NCBI RefSeq assembly: GCF_049306965.1
Contig: NC_133185.1
Coordinates: forward strand, 34,159,501 to 34,223,500
Length of the DNA stretch: 64,000 nt
Reading direction: 5' to 3'
Source: Danio rerio
Taxonomy: Eukaryota > Chordata > Actinopteri > Cypriniformes > Danionidae
The position numbers and the translations under genes were made by a program. The notes below the pieces were generated by a model, which saw nothing but the letters and a program-made list of their open reading frames with translations, had not been told where the DNA came from and did not search any database. Below are positions 13,301 through 44,197 of the stretch, piece after piece; position 1 is the stretch's first letter, and each line of letters begins with the position of its first letter.

Positions 13301-13453
13301 TTTCAATTCTGTTAAGTTGTGAGAATAGGTAAAACAGCATGAATAGACAAAGATAAAGAAGGCTATATTAAGCCAGTAATGAGAAGCATAGACTACTTAC
13401 TGGAACTGTATGAAGGCCTCTGCTAGAGATGTCTTGTCTGTTGTCTTGCTCAT
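7132..13453 (-). CDS. ccdc83: Coiled-coil domain-containing protein 83 (ccdc83), eight coding exons, 361 aa
   Basis: Minus-strand exons, in order: 13453-13401, 13308-12995, 11566-11399, 10708-10617, 10544-10476, 10401-10289, 10211-10111, 7307-7132. All joins keep phase and use GT-AG sites. The start at 13453 gives MSKTTDKTSLAEAFIQFQ, which aligns with the N-terminal helix of human CCDC83. Other shared stretches are ERDAWLQYKTEGS (exon 3), ISEHFQKSL across exons 3/4, and ETEWLKEQV running into LESIVQNLQEENL (exons 5/6), matching the WLKKEV and LEAENL region in human (recalled, not searched). The protein is nearly all charged coiled coil with a Ser/Thr-rich C-terminal tail. Its function is unknown in the family. 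It is divergently placed with sytl2, as in mammals. ATTAAA lies on the minus strand at 7122-7117, just past the stop. Confidence 0.88.
7389..7417 (-). other. duplicated copy of ccdc83 last-exon acceptor and first codons
   Basis: Reading minus, CCTTTCCAG is followed by AGCTGGTCAACAAG. In the same phase as the true last exon this gives ELVNKTLIF and a stop, against ELLNRGL at the true exon. The similarity extends over about 65 bp each (7302-7366 and about 7413-7478, sharing ATTATGGGTGATTAATGA). It could act as an alternative terminal exon with a short tail, or be a decayed duplicate. Confidence 0.55.
8042..8930. repeat. mid-repetitive element split by a SINE
   Basis: The piece at 8042-8386 begins with (AAT)n then a block resembling a common fish interspersed repeat (GCGCTATTGGGTACAC, GGAATTTTGAATATAC). 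It seems to resume after the SINE at about 8746-8930. The class was not determined. It lies in the last ccdc83 intron. Confidence 0.45.
8387..8745 (+). mobile_element. DANA-type tRNA-derived SINE, near full length
   Basis: It shows the family landmarks in order: tRNA-like head with GTCGCCTCACAG and GGTTCGAGTC, TGTGTGGAGTTTGCATGTTC, CAGTCCAAAGAC, TGAATTGGGTAGG, GGGTTGCAGCTGGAAGGGC, and a tail with GATTAATAAAAGCC ending AT-rich. This family is characteristic of Danio. Confidence 0.9.
9013..9075 (-). mobile_element. truncated end of the TGAAGTCAGAATT DNA element
   Basis: CACAGTTGAAGTCAGAATTA is followed by a stretch that is the inverse of 34110-34150 in the fuller copy at 33644-34197, with about 24 bp between them missing. 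It is followed by a short (TA)n. Confidence 0.65.
9116..10108. other. ccdc83 last intron, nothing recognised
   Basis: AT-rich intron with a T-run at 9300-9317. A GGTAGGTGGCGCC string on the minus strand near 9992-10004 resembles the core of a CTCF site but only loosely. Confidence 0.4.
10709..11398. other. ccdc83 intron 3, nothing recognised
   Basis: AT-rich. No extra in-phase exon was found between 11399 and 10708; the two exons join directly in phase as ISEHFQ. Confidence 0.5.
11892..12025. repeat. short palindromic MITE-like hairpin
   Basis: A left arm with TTGGGTTGAATTTAAACAAAC and a right arm with GTTTGTTTAAACTCAACAC are inverse of each other across a short AT loop, followed by matching outer pieces (GTTGTAAACAATT and AATTGTTTGCAAC). 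The whole can fold into one long hairpin. Confidence 0.65.
12505..12916. mobile_element. hAT-type MITE in ccdc83 intron 2
   Basis: Ends are TAGGGCCAGACGGAATCTGCG and CGCAGATCCCGTGTGGGCCTA. The flanking 8-mers TTTATTAG (12497-12504) and ATTATTAG (12917-12924) agree at seven of eight positions. It ends 78 bp from the exon at 12995-13308. Confidence 0.82.
12995..13308 (-). CDS. ccdc83: ccdc83 exon 2, main coiled coil
   Basis: Longest ccdc83 exon, between an AACAG acceptor and a GTACAT donor. It encodes an uninterrupted helix dense in E, K, R and Q, for example EELREEQAKHAREQRRRMKE. The plus-strand open frame over the same bases is a shadow of this exon. Confidence 0.85.
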
Positions 13454-13671
13454 TCTCACTCATGCTATTAAGTTATTTGCATCGCATCGTTAACATCAAA
13501 AACGAAGCATTTAACTTTTACTCAATCTTTCAAAGGGCTGAGGAAAGAGAAGTCTATGTCTCTATAAACGAAATTGAATAACGTCACCCCTGGCCCTGAA
13601 TCGCGAACGTTTTCTTAATCGTTTTTTACTTTAGCCACTTTATTTCTTTATACTTTTCCGGATATGTTTGG

Positions 13672-13685
13672 GTTGTTATGGAAAC
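13672..13685. promoter_or_regulatory. candidate RFX X-box upstream of ccdc83
   Basis: GTTGTTATGGAAAC fits the X-box consensus RYYNYY-N(1-3)-RRNRAC exactly with a 2-base spacer. It lies about 220 bp upstream of the ccdc83 start codon, the usual distance for RFX sites of cilium genes. Confidence 0.5.
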
Positions 13686-13710
13686 AAACTACTTGCAGCT
13701 GTGAACTCGA

Positions 13711-13724
13711 TCAGCAGAGGGCGA
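13711..13724 (+). promoter_or_regulatory. CTCF-like motif
   Basis: TCAGCAGAGGGCGA fits 12 of 14 positions of CCASYAGRKGGCRS, the core CTCF consensus. It lies between ccdc83 and the sytl2 promoter region. Confidence 0.4.
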
Positions 13725-14026
13725 CACTTTTCAAATAACGGTGCAGCAGACAGAAAACATCTGTTACACACCGAAATAATTCTTTTTTTTTAATTAATTG
13801 GTTTAGAAAACAAAATATTTTTCTAGTTTTACAGCTTTTAAATAGTAATGGTCATGTGCTTATTTAGAGTTTCTAGAAAAAAAATCACTTTATATACATG
13901 TCAAAGAGTATATGATGGTAATTAATGGTAGGCTGTTCCCTCAGCTTAAGAAGTTATAAGAAAATGATATAGTTCAAATTACAAATTTTGATTAAATATA
14001 AAAGAAAAAAAATATTAGAATTTGCC

Positions 14027-14175
14027 GGAAGGGCGACATGGTGGCGCAGTGGGAAGCACGATCGCCTCACAGCAAGAAAGTCGCTGGTTCGAGCCTTGGC
14101 TGGGTCAGTTGGCGTTTCTGTGTGGAGTTTGCATGTTCTCCCAGTGCTTGTGTAAGTTTGCTCCGGTTTGTATCC
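14027..14175 (+). mobile_element. DANA-type SINE, 5' half only
   Basis: tRNA-like head and body up to the CTCCGGTTTG point are present; the rest of the element is missing. Confidence 0.8.
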
Positions 14176-14267
14176 AAATTTTTGTGATGAACCCAAAAGA
14201 ACTGAAAAATGTTAGTAACCAAAAGGTTTACTGTACTTTAATAATTTAAAAAGTACTTTAATAATAA

Positions 14268-14345
14268 TTTTAATTCATTAATTTATTTTCCTTTGGCTTA
14301 GTCCCTTATTATTTTGGGACCACCACAGTGGAATGACCTGCCAAT
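14268..14345 (-). mobile_element. DANA-type SINE 3' tail, inverse orientation
   Basis: TTCATTAATTTATTTTCC, GGCTTAGTCCCTTATT and CACCACAGTGGAATGA are the inverse of the SINE tail. About 55 bp further, at 14412-14450, is an end fragment of the TGAAGTCAGAATT DNA element. Confidence 0.75.
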
Positions 14346-14464
14346 AAATTAAATAATTTGAATGTAGGCCTATAATAATTTAGGAAATATTTTAAAAATA
14401 AAAACAAAAATTCAAAGGGGGCTAATAATACTGACTTTAACTATATATGTGCATACATGTACCT

Positions 14465-14467
<3 letters not shown>

Positions 14468-14525
<58 letters not shown>
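14468..14525. repeat. (CA)n microsatellite, then (GA)n
   Basis: Uninterrupted CA dinucleotides to 14525, followed by a short GA run at 14535-14550. Confidence 0.97.
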
Positions 14526-14529
<4 letters not shown>

Positions 14530-14999
14530 ATAGTGAGAGAGAGAGAGAGGTGTGTGTGCGAGTGCATATATGTTCACCTATGTGTTTACCTATATATTAG
14601 TAAAATTATTAAAATCCCTAGCTGCTAGACAACATACATAAAAGTCAAATGTAAAAATATATATATTTTTTTACTTAAGAACAATCTTATAGAACAAGAA
14701 AATATATTGTACAAAAACAAAAATAAGACTAAACTGAACAGACAAAAAAAAAAGAAAGAAAGAAACGACACACCATTTTGTCATACATTTCCTTAATTTC
14801 CACTACAAAAAAATGACCTTGAAAATGTTTTAGGAAAAACATAATTGTTGTTTCGGATGTAGCTACTTAAAAATTTACAGTTTTTTTTTTTTTTTTCAAG
14901 CAAGTTTGGGAAAGTCTGGATGACATTTAACAACTCTCTTATTAAAAAAAAACTGATTCAGAGAGAGTGTAGATGCAGAAGGAAGGTTTTATACAAAAT

Positions 15000-15383
15000 A
15001 CAATAAAATTCCGTGTATAGCACGTGTGTTGGAATCAAAGGTTTTTGAATGTGACAGAGCGTGACCACGCCTCGCGCGCCCACGGGGGATGTGTGTGTGT
15101 CAAAACTAAAGAACCGCCTGTCTGGACAGTATTTCTAGATAAAGTTCGGAACCCATCGCAAGTTTATCAACAACATTTGAGCGCTTATTATGTGTTGACA
15201 CAACCAGACGGGACCACACACCGGTAAACACACACGCCTTACTTTAAAGTTGGAGACTTCATTGGTTTGGCTCATATCAAGTGTCTATCAAATGGATTAT
15301 TACAGTCCTCTGCTTCTTCAGATGATACAGTAAAACAGTGTTGGGAAATACTTCGGTCTCGCAGCCACACAAGGAAGATTAAG
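15000..15383 (+). promoter_or_regulatory. sytl2: probable sytl2 promoter and first non-coding exon
   Basis: A short CpG-richer patch (CCTCGCGCGCCCACG near 15069) in otherwise AT-rich DNA is followed by a likely donor AAG|GTAAAC at 15383/15384. The next plus-strand coding exon begins at 19738 inside an exon with an acceptor near 19585. Joining the two as 5' UTR is an inference from position and splice signals only. Confidence 0.35.
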
Positions 15384-17101
15384 GTAAACTTTCTCGTGTC
15401 ACTTTTCTAAGTTTTACCTTATAGGGTAGGCTGTTTAACAGTTTCCCGACGGTGAGTGGAGTTTTGCTGCAAGCTGTGACAGGGATGGGTTCAGTTTCAA
15501 CAGGCGTTCATTGCATTATGTTGTTTTTATGTCTGGCGTTTTGTGTTTTTATCTGTGGAGCCACTGCGACTGTTTTCCCCATTTCCTGCTTATCTAATCT
15601 GTTAATTCTTGTAAAGCTATTTAGGAAAGAATGCTGAGTATTTTTTGTATAACCAGATCAAATGGTGATTAGTTACATACGTCCTGAAGGGCTCTTGGGG
15701 TTGTGAGATTGGAAAAGGAGAGTACTATATGTTTTGTGAAGTACTGAAACACACATTTTAAGTTTTAACACAAATACACAATTGATGTATTGACTTAATT
15801 TGTGTTCCCCAAATCCGCAGGCACACTTTAAGAGGTGGTATGTTCAGAAATATATCTCCTCACAGATGCAAATTAATAATGCTGGTGTTACGCACTACGT
15901 AGGCTATACAAAAAGCAGATGTTTAAAACCCTGTTAAAATGGTCTGTAACACAGTAAAACTGCACACCTGTAATAACACAAACCAGGTGTCATTTTTCTT
16001 TGTTATGGTACATGCCTCAAAGGGATGTGGAGTAAGCAAATAGTTAACCTGCATTATTCATGTTTGCCATGTGAGGATGATGCTAGTTCACCTCTATTTA
16101 GGCAATGACGCTTCACTAGAAATGTTATGATTTACAGTTCCTGTGATCATCCCAATGCTGTTGTCATGACATGCCTTTTTTAGAACCACTGGACACTTAC
16201 ATGTTTTGTAGTGGCATTTTGAAATCTGATTTATAATGAAAGAGATCATTTAGTGGTGTTTTTTTGAGGTCACATTTAAAATCTTAAGTGAGTAATTATT
16301 TAAAAATGACTGCACAGTATTTAGTTGAGCTAGTAAAACCATGTAAAGGCGTTTCTCAAGGAAATGACTCAATCAAGAAAATGACTCGGGAACAGGTTTT
16401 CTAAACTAGGAAAGTAACAACAAATTTCCTCTTTGGCTGGAATGTATCTTGGCTTTATCTGGAAAGCCAGATATGCCCCTGCAAGAATGTGATAGTCTGG
16501 TAGGAACTTGCTGCTGTTTATTTACATGGTGCATTAAATGTAACCTAAATGCATTCAAATATGCAGGCTGAATTTATCTGACGGGACAGAGGAAAGTCAG
16601 AAAATAGACATAAATAGAAAATAAACATCACATTTGTTTAGTTTAACCTTTTATAAAACATTTATAAGATATTTGAAATAGTTAGCTTTGCAATGAAAAT
16701 TGTTTTATCATGTACACACTAAGATATTTCAAATCCATCTTCGGAATACGAAAAGTAGTATTAGCCAAAAATTAATTGATCCATTTTAATTTAATTTAAA
16801 AAATCATTGCAATCTTCCATGAAGACTTTTTTTTTAAAATGTTGCTACCGTAAACATGTCAAAATATTCATTTGGTTAAAGTGCATTGATAAGTACATCA
16901 TTTGGACAACCTTGAATTAATTTTTTTCAATATTTTGCCATTTTTTTAACCATGAGATTTTAGTATTTCAAATAGTTGTATATGTGCATAAATGGAAATC
17001 CAATTTATTCAACTCAATAATAAAAAATAAAAAAAACTTGATTCTTATCACGGATTTTGCGGTCGAACGTCAAATTTGATTTTTTTTTTATCAAATCTGT
17101 G
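15384..17101. other. probable sytl2 intron 1, nothing recognised
   Basis: AT-rich, with no clear transposon ends or coding exons. The short open frame beginning at 15452 has no family features. Confidence 0.4.
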
Positions 17102-18054
17102 CAGTGGTGGAAAGAGTACTGAAAAATCATACTTAAGTAAAAGTACCATTACTTGCCTAAAAATGTAGTGCAAGTAGGGTAAAATGATCTGTTGTAAATA
17201 TTACTCAAATTATGAGTAAATGTTTTCAAAAGTACTCATGAGTAGTGAGTATTACATTGTAAAAAGCTGATGCATTTACATGTAATTTGTGGATGTGTGT
17301 AAACGTAACTTTCTGTAGTGCATTTAGTCATTGCCCTGCAGGCACACATCATAAATTGTTAACATTAGGTTAGATTTAGGTTGTGATGTCAGATGACCAA
17401 AATTCAATGTCTAGCCAGTGACTAAGGACAATGTACTATTGATGTCCAATAACATCAGATGACTTTAATATTTTGTTGATTTCTGGTTCTGTTAAAAAGT
17501 GACCAAAATCCAACGTTGCCAAAATCTTTAACCAACTTCATATTAATGTTAAATGCTGACATTTATTTATTAAGTATGGCAACCAAAATCCAGCATCTGA
17601 TAGTGGTAACATTCACACAGCGTCAAGCTGTAACATCATTAGACGTTGATATTTGGTTGATTTTAGGTTGGACGTTGGAGTTTGATATTGGGTTCTGACG
17701 TCAACTCAATTTTCATTTTCAAACAAAATGCAAAGTCCCCACGATGTTGGCCTACAACGTCAATCTGACGTCATTATGTGATTTACCTTCTATGTGCGAT
17801 CTGATTCGACAGGAATCACAGGACTGATTTTTCTAATCCACGTAAAATAAAATAAAATAAAAGAGAAAATAAAAGTAGTGACTGCAGGTTGAAGGAAAGT
17901 AGTTTGAGTAAAAGTACAGATACAGCCCTAAAAATGTACTCAAGGGAATGTAAAAGTACACATTTTTAAAACTACTTAGTAAATTACAATTTCTAAGAAA
18001 AACTACTCAATTACAGTCATTTGAGGATTTGTAATTTGTTACTTTACATCACTG
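17102..18054. mobile_element. hAT-like non-autonomous element, 953 bp
   Basis: Left end CAGTGGTGGAAAGAGTAC, right end TTACTTTACATCACTG. Flanking 8-mers AATCTGTG (17094-17101) and AATCTGAG (18055-18062) agree at seven of eight. Subterminal AAGTAAAAGTAC motifs repeat in both arms. The middle is filled by a different element (about 17335-17795). Confidence 0.82.
17335..17795. mobile_element. GACGTTGG-repeat DNA element, nested copy
   Basis: Contains the phrases TTGGTTGATTTTAGGTTG and GACGTTGGAG, and two perfect TGACGTCA palindromes (17696-17703, 17766-17773). It resembles the fuller copy at 38903-39945. Exact ends are unclear. Confidence 0.6.
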
Positions 18055-18278
18055 AATCTGAGAGATTTCTGTCCATGTACTGAAAGTTTCTTCACGTAAA
18101 TATTTTGAAGCAAAATGGTCTTAAAAAATAAAAAAATAAAATAAAAATAAATAAATATATCTATATAAATATATACATATATATCTATATGTGTATATAT
18201 ATTTGAAATCAATATGAATCAAGCTAATTTAATCTGCTAAAAAGCCCTAATTGTTTTATATTATGGAGATTTTGAACT

Positions 18279-18453
18279 AGGCAGCACGGTGGCTAAGTGG
18301 TTAGCATGGTTGCTTCACAGCAAGAAGGTTGCTGGTTTAAATCCTGGATGGATGAGGAGGTTTTTCTGTGCTAAGTTTGGATGCTCTCCCTATGTCAGCA
18401 TGGGCTTCCTCTGGGTGCTATGGTTTTTCCCAAAGTCCAAAAATATTCAGTAT
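18279..18453 (+). mobile_element. tail-less DANA-type SINE with 12-bp target duplication
   Basis: The SINE head starts GGCAGCACGGTGG after position 18278 and the body stops after CCAAAGTCCAAAAATATTC. The 12-mer AGATTTTGAACT occurs at 18267-18278 and 18454-18465, so both borders are clean although the usual 3' half is absent. Confidence 0.85.
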
Positions 18454-18740
18454 AGATTTTGAACTGTTTTAACAACAGGAGCTCAACCATACCTGCTTAA
18501 GATGTAAGAAAGAAAAAAAAACATTGGTTCCTGCAGAAGCTCAAATGAGCAGTCTAATTCTCTACGAACCTCATTTTTTCTTGAACATCAAGCAAGCAAT
18601 GGGAGTTTCCATGAAGGACTTTGATTAATTGTGTTTAATTTAAACGTGTTTATCTTTCAAGCAATATATGTGTTCAAAAGAGTTGGATTAAACCAACTTT
18701 GTTCATATACATTTTCTTCACTCTTCCTAGCTCTGTCATT

Positions 18741-18747
18741 GTCTCTG

Positions 18748-18838
<91 letters not shown>
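18741..18838. repeat. (TCTCTG)n and (CT)n microsatellite
   Basis: Starts as TCTCTG repeats and becomes pure CT. Long Ser-Leu or Arg-Glu open frames over it are artefacts of the repeat. Confidence 0.97.
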
Positions 18839-18842
<4 letters not shown>

Positions 18843-18859
18843 CTCTTTATGATTGTTTT

Positions 18860-19585
18860 GAAGGGTCAGACATTTTGGTGAATATACTTTAAAAGACAGA
18901 CATCTCTTAGACTTAATAAAACACTCAATTGTGTTCCACAGATTGTGTTCCACAGATGATTGCATTTCTTATGGGTTAGGATGAGTCCATAAGCATTGCT
19001 AAATAATGACAGAATTCAAATTTTGTTGTGAATGAACACTTAAAAAAGCAATTTACACCTTTTCATTGGGCATTCCGTCCCAAAATATCACGATTCCACT
19101 TCCAGTTAAATGATTTACTGTTTTTTATTATTATTTTTTTTATAGGTTTCTAAACTGTTTTCTAAAAAAGCAGACTGTTCAAATTGATACCATTTGTGTG
19201 CTTCTACCTAATTTGAGTTAGGCTTAATTTGATTTGGGAAGAAAAGAGTCTTTGACTGTGCTCTTTGCTCTCAGAAACAGCCGGTACCCATATCCTCAGA
19301 TAGTCATCTGACAATGCCCTGTCACATGTCCAGTGTTGAGCACATACTGTACAGTATAGGCCGGCACAGAAACGGAGAAACAATATCATTTTAAACGTGA
19401 AGCGAAGTGTTAATTTTAATCAAAACAGCCCTGTTTATGGGTTCAGTAGTAACAATTAGAATCAATGTGATTTCTTAATGGTCAAAATAATTTGCTGGGA
19501 AAGTCATAGGTCTTTATGTAGGTCTTTTATAGTGAGGTAAATATTTTGGCTATTAGCTGAAACTTCTTCTGTGTTTTTGGTACAG
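18860..19585. other. intron, nothing recognised
   Basis: Low-complexity T-runs near 19125-19142 and no repeat ends or exons seen. Confidence 0.4.
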
Positions 19586-19737
19586 GTGCTACAGATCTCC
19601 TGATGCCCTTCATAAAGTGACTTATCAAGCATCAGCCTTCAAATTGCCCACAGTGATGTTCTTGCCATTTTCAGTGAACCATTCAGAGCTGATCTGAGCC
19701 TCATCTGTAAACATCACTTACCCTGAAGCCATTCATC
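19586..19737 (+). promoter_or_regulatory. sytl2: sytl2 5' UTR part of the start exon, with two short uORFs
   Basis: A TTTTTGGTACAG acceptor precedes this stretch. Two upstream ATGs each open a short frame closed before the main start: one of 6 codons at about 19600 and one of 14 codons at about 19654. They could dampen translation of the main frame. Confidence 0.45.
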
Positions 19738-41163
<21,426 letters not shown>

Positions 41164-41362
41164 TAAGAAACCGAGGACACCTTTGAACAAACACATCAAA
41201 ACAAACATGAACATGAAGAATTCAGTATGTAGAAAAACTATATATGTAATGTTTAATATATAGAAACTAACGTGATGTTTTCTTGACCTTTTGTATGAGG
41301 AAGTCAAAGAGAATGAAATTATTATATGCCTGTTATTGTAAAGTATGTGGGATTTATGTCTT

Positions 41363-41378
41363 AATAAAACTTAATAAA
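41363..41378 (+). terminator. sytl2: sytl2 polyadenylation signals
   Basis: Two AATAAA hexamers, at 41363 and 41373, about 200 bp after the stop codon; cleavage is expected shortly after. Confidence 0.7.
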
Positions 41379-41694
41379 AATGTTAATATTCTGGAAAAAA
41401 GTTATGTTGGTTTGTGAATGGGCTCTGTGCACAGCTAGAGTTTTAAAGTCAAAGATAAACTTCCTGTGAAAGCTAAATGTGACTATTTTCTATTTGACAA
41501 GGTTGTTTTTACAGCATCGATGTTGTAATGTAATTTCAATACATTCAGGTAAATAGACTTAAGCAATTATTTAGTTGTTCAAGCGTAAAATGCGATGAAA
41601 GACCATGTAACCACTGGAGCTCACAACAGCAACAGGCTAGCGCAGAAATTTCATTGAAAATACTGAGGTAAAATAAGCATGTCATTAATTCTCT

Positions 41695-41848
41695 TGTCGG
41701 CTTAGTCCCTTATTAATCCGAGGTCGCCACAGCGGAATTAACTGCCAACCTATCCAGCAAGTTTTTACGCAGCCGAGGTTCTAACCAGCGACCCAGCGAC
41801 CTTCTTGCTGTGAGGCGACAGCACTACCTACTCCGCCACTGCCTCACC
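41695..41848 (-). mobile_element. DANA-type SINE, inverse orientation, internally shortened
   Basis: Tail GTCGGCTTAGTCCCTTATTA and GGTCGCCACAGCGGAATTAA, joined to the head CTTCTTGCTGTGAGGCGACA; the middle part is missing. Confidence 0.87.
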
Positions 41849-42540
41849 TAAGTATGTCATATTTATATTATTTTAAGACATGTCAGAGGGAAATGGAATT
41901 TAATGCAGTGCTTCTTGTCCGATCTGAGACCCACTTCATATTGTATTTCTAACAGGCAGAGAAGATTACTTATTTTTAAATGTGACAATTTTGTAATGGA
42001 AAGAAAGCTTACTGGAAGCCATTGGGCTGGCTGGCTGAAAATTAAAATTCTGTGTGCATATAGCCTATTACTTAATTAATATCCTAAGACACTTTATTGA
42101 ATTTTGTTAATTTAAATTTTCCAAATGCCGCAAAAAAATTTACATGAATAACATGTGACCCATGAAAGTCCTTTAAAAAAGCATAAAAACACATTGGGAT
42201 TGCATCAGCAACAGTAAGTCTTTTGGGCTAAGAGGAATTCCTTGCTTAATGTAAAATTCAGATTAGCTACAAAGTAAACCACTATGATTAAAAGGTTGAG
42301 ACAAAAAAAAACTATCATTTTAAAGCAGTTATAGAAGAATAGAGATTGTTTTTTAAACAAGACGTTATTATTCTCAGTTATATATGAGTGGGGTGTAAAA
42401 CTATGTTTAAATATGAGGGACCAAGCTAATAACATTTGCCTATGAAAATGGAAAAAAAATTATGGGGATTTCTCGAATATTTTAGAATAACAGATAGAGC
42501 CTACCCCAAATAACTACCTAAGCCATTTGACTCAAGACAA
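41849..42540. other. sytl2-crebzf intergenic, nothing recognised
   Basis: No gene seen, in particular no long intronless coiled-coil frame of the ccdc89 type that sits between SYTL2 and CREBZF in mammals. Confidence 0.45.
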
Positions 42541-42763
42541 CCGGGCCAGAAGCTCCTCCTCCAAATGAACAGATGCTTACGTGAAGTGTCGCGAGATTTC
42601 ATGAGTCGCCATTTTAGTTTATCTCAGTGTCGTTGCGAGCGCGTTTCTCCTACATTGGCTCGACAACGGCTGAAGTTAAAACATTTTTATGTCTTGTTAA
42701 ATCGGTTTATTCGCATTTTTTCAAGACCAGTCGACACTTAAAGACATCAGTGTACAATTTAAG
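42541..42763 (+). promoter_or_regulatory. crebzf: crebzf promoter and 5' non-coding exon
   Basis: GC-richer patch. TGTCGCGAGA at 42587-42596 is, on the minus strand, TCTCGCGACA, which fits the TMTCGCGANR promoter motif. CGCCATTTT at 42608-42615 fits a YY1 site. The exon ends AAG|GTAAGT at 42763 and joins an acceptor TTTATAG before 43413, giving a 5' UTR split by a 649-bp intron. Confidence 0.6.
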
Positions 42764-43438
42764 GTAAGTTGCTTCGCCTTTGAACGAAGGTAAATGTATT
42801 TTTGTCTGCGTTAGAAAACTGCTTTGTCACGCAGGTCAAAGCGCGGTGCTGCGGCCTGTTCGCAAAATCACTGCTAAATTAAATTCTATTCAATATATTA
42901 CTATACAAAATTATAACGTTTGCTGTGTAGTTTATTATGGTAAGTGTAAGTCGGTGTGTTGAATTACACTAAACTAAGTACATTACCGTAATCTCGATTT
43001 TTATGCTATTGTCTGTTAATCGTGAAAGAGCAAACTATTTTGACGTGTTTCCACTAACGTTAACGTTAATTTGTTCAAAGCAAGCTTTTGTGTCAAGTTT
43101 TACACTTTGAACATAAGTATTTAAAATCCCTATTACTTTCTGGTGTCCAATAACTTTAGGAAAGGAAATATTTCGTTAGGTTGAGCAGCCTTGATTATTT
43201 TTTAAATTACATTTAACGTTAAAGTCAAAGAAAAGGGTGATTTGATAATTTCTCTTCCTCTGAAAAATATGGTTTGAATACTAGTTCGTGTGTGAAGACA
43301 GTGTAGTATGTTGATATTACTAAATTTTGTTAATTTGAGTGCAAGTTAACCAAATTGCTGTAATTTAAAAATTTTTTTGTTAACTAACGTAACTTATTTT
43401 ATCTCTTTATAGTGTTCTCAATATCCTGAAACACGAAC

Positions 43439-44197
43439 ATGATCACCAGAAAAAGAGGAAGAAGCAGCATTAACACAAATACCACATGTTCAAGCACTTC
43501 CCATGAGACTGTTGACGCTTCAAAAACCAGTAGTGCAAGTGAAACAAACACGCACACCTCTCCAGAAAGCGACACCAACGATTGGGGCTTGGATGATCTG
43601 CTTGGCTCCGAGTTCAACTGGGACCTGGACAAGGATATGCTTGAAGCTTTCAGCAGCTTTGAATCGCAGACATCAGTCTACAATGAAACAATCCAAAGTG
43701 CAGAGCTTGATGTTTCCGCATCACGTATGGTCCAGAGGTCAAAACTACTAGACGTCTCCGGCCGGATCATCAACAAGAACGCCATAGCTGCAAGGATAAA
43801 CCGATTAAAGAAGAAAGAATACGTCAGTGGCTTGGAGCAGAGAGTTGGCTCTTTGACTACAGAAAACCGCGTGCTCAAGCAGGAAAACGGAAATCTCAAC
43901 AAGAGAGTGGAAGAGTTGGAGAATGAAACTAGGTACTTGAGAGCCGTGTTGGCTAATGAGAGCATGCTGGCTCAGCTGTTGTCTAGATTGAGCGGTGTGA
44001 ACGGCATGAAATTTTCTACCTCGCTTTTCCAGGAACCCAATGAGAACGACCACGATTATGCCATGCCGATGAAGAGGGTGAAGGTGGAAGACAAAGAAAC
44101 TGCAGGTGGCGTCTGCCTGCATGTGGACAAAGACCATGTCTCGGTGGAATTCTGCACCAAGTGTGCAGAGAGTTCAAGCTTGTCACATAAAATGTAG
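43439..44197 (+). CDS. crebzf: CREB/ATF bZIP transcription factor (Zhangfei), 252 aa, single coding exon
   Basis: An ATG 26 bp into the exon opens a complete frame. The N-terminal half is Ser/Thr/Asp-rich with an acidic segment [20 protein letters not shown] (residues 49-68), likely activating or partner-binding. The basic region is at 109-128 ([20 protein letters not shown]), followed by a leucine zipper with heptad Leu at 132, 139, 146, 153, 160 and 167, then [17 protein letters not shown]. At the position usually Cys or Ser in the bZIP signature NxxAAxx(C/S)R there is Asn. DHDY at 204-207 fits the HCF-1 binding motif (D/E)HxY known in mammalian Zhangfei. It is shorter than the human protein (about 354 aa), mostly at the N-terminus. 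In mammals it is a nuclear cofactor that binds HCF-1 and other bZIPs rather than DNA alone. Confidence 0.95.
   Translation: MITRKRGRSSINTNTTCSSTSHETVDASKTSSASETNTHTSPESDTNDWGLDDLLGSEFNWDLDKDMLEAFSSFESQTSVYNETIQSAELDVSASRMVQRSKLLDVSGRIINKNAIAARINRLKKKEYVSGLEQRVGSLTTENRVLKQENGNLNKRVEELENETRYLRAVLANESMLAQLLSRLSGVNGMKFSTSLFQEPNENDHDYAMPMKRVKVEDKETAGGVCLHVDKDHVSVEFCTKCAESSSLSHKM

Noticed and set aside
18631-18965. Ser-Leu and Arg-Glu repeat proteins
   Set aside because: Translations of the (CT)n microsatellite without flanking gene structure.
43678-44137. Minus-strand frames over crebzf
   Set aside because: Shadows of the crebzf coding exon; the bZIP reading on the plus strand is decisive.
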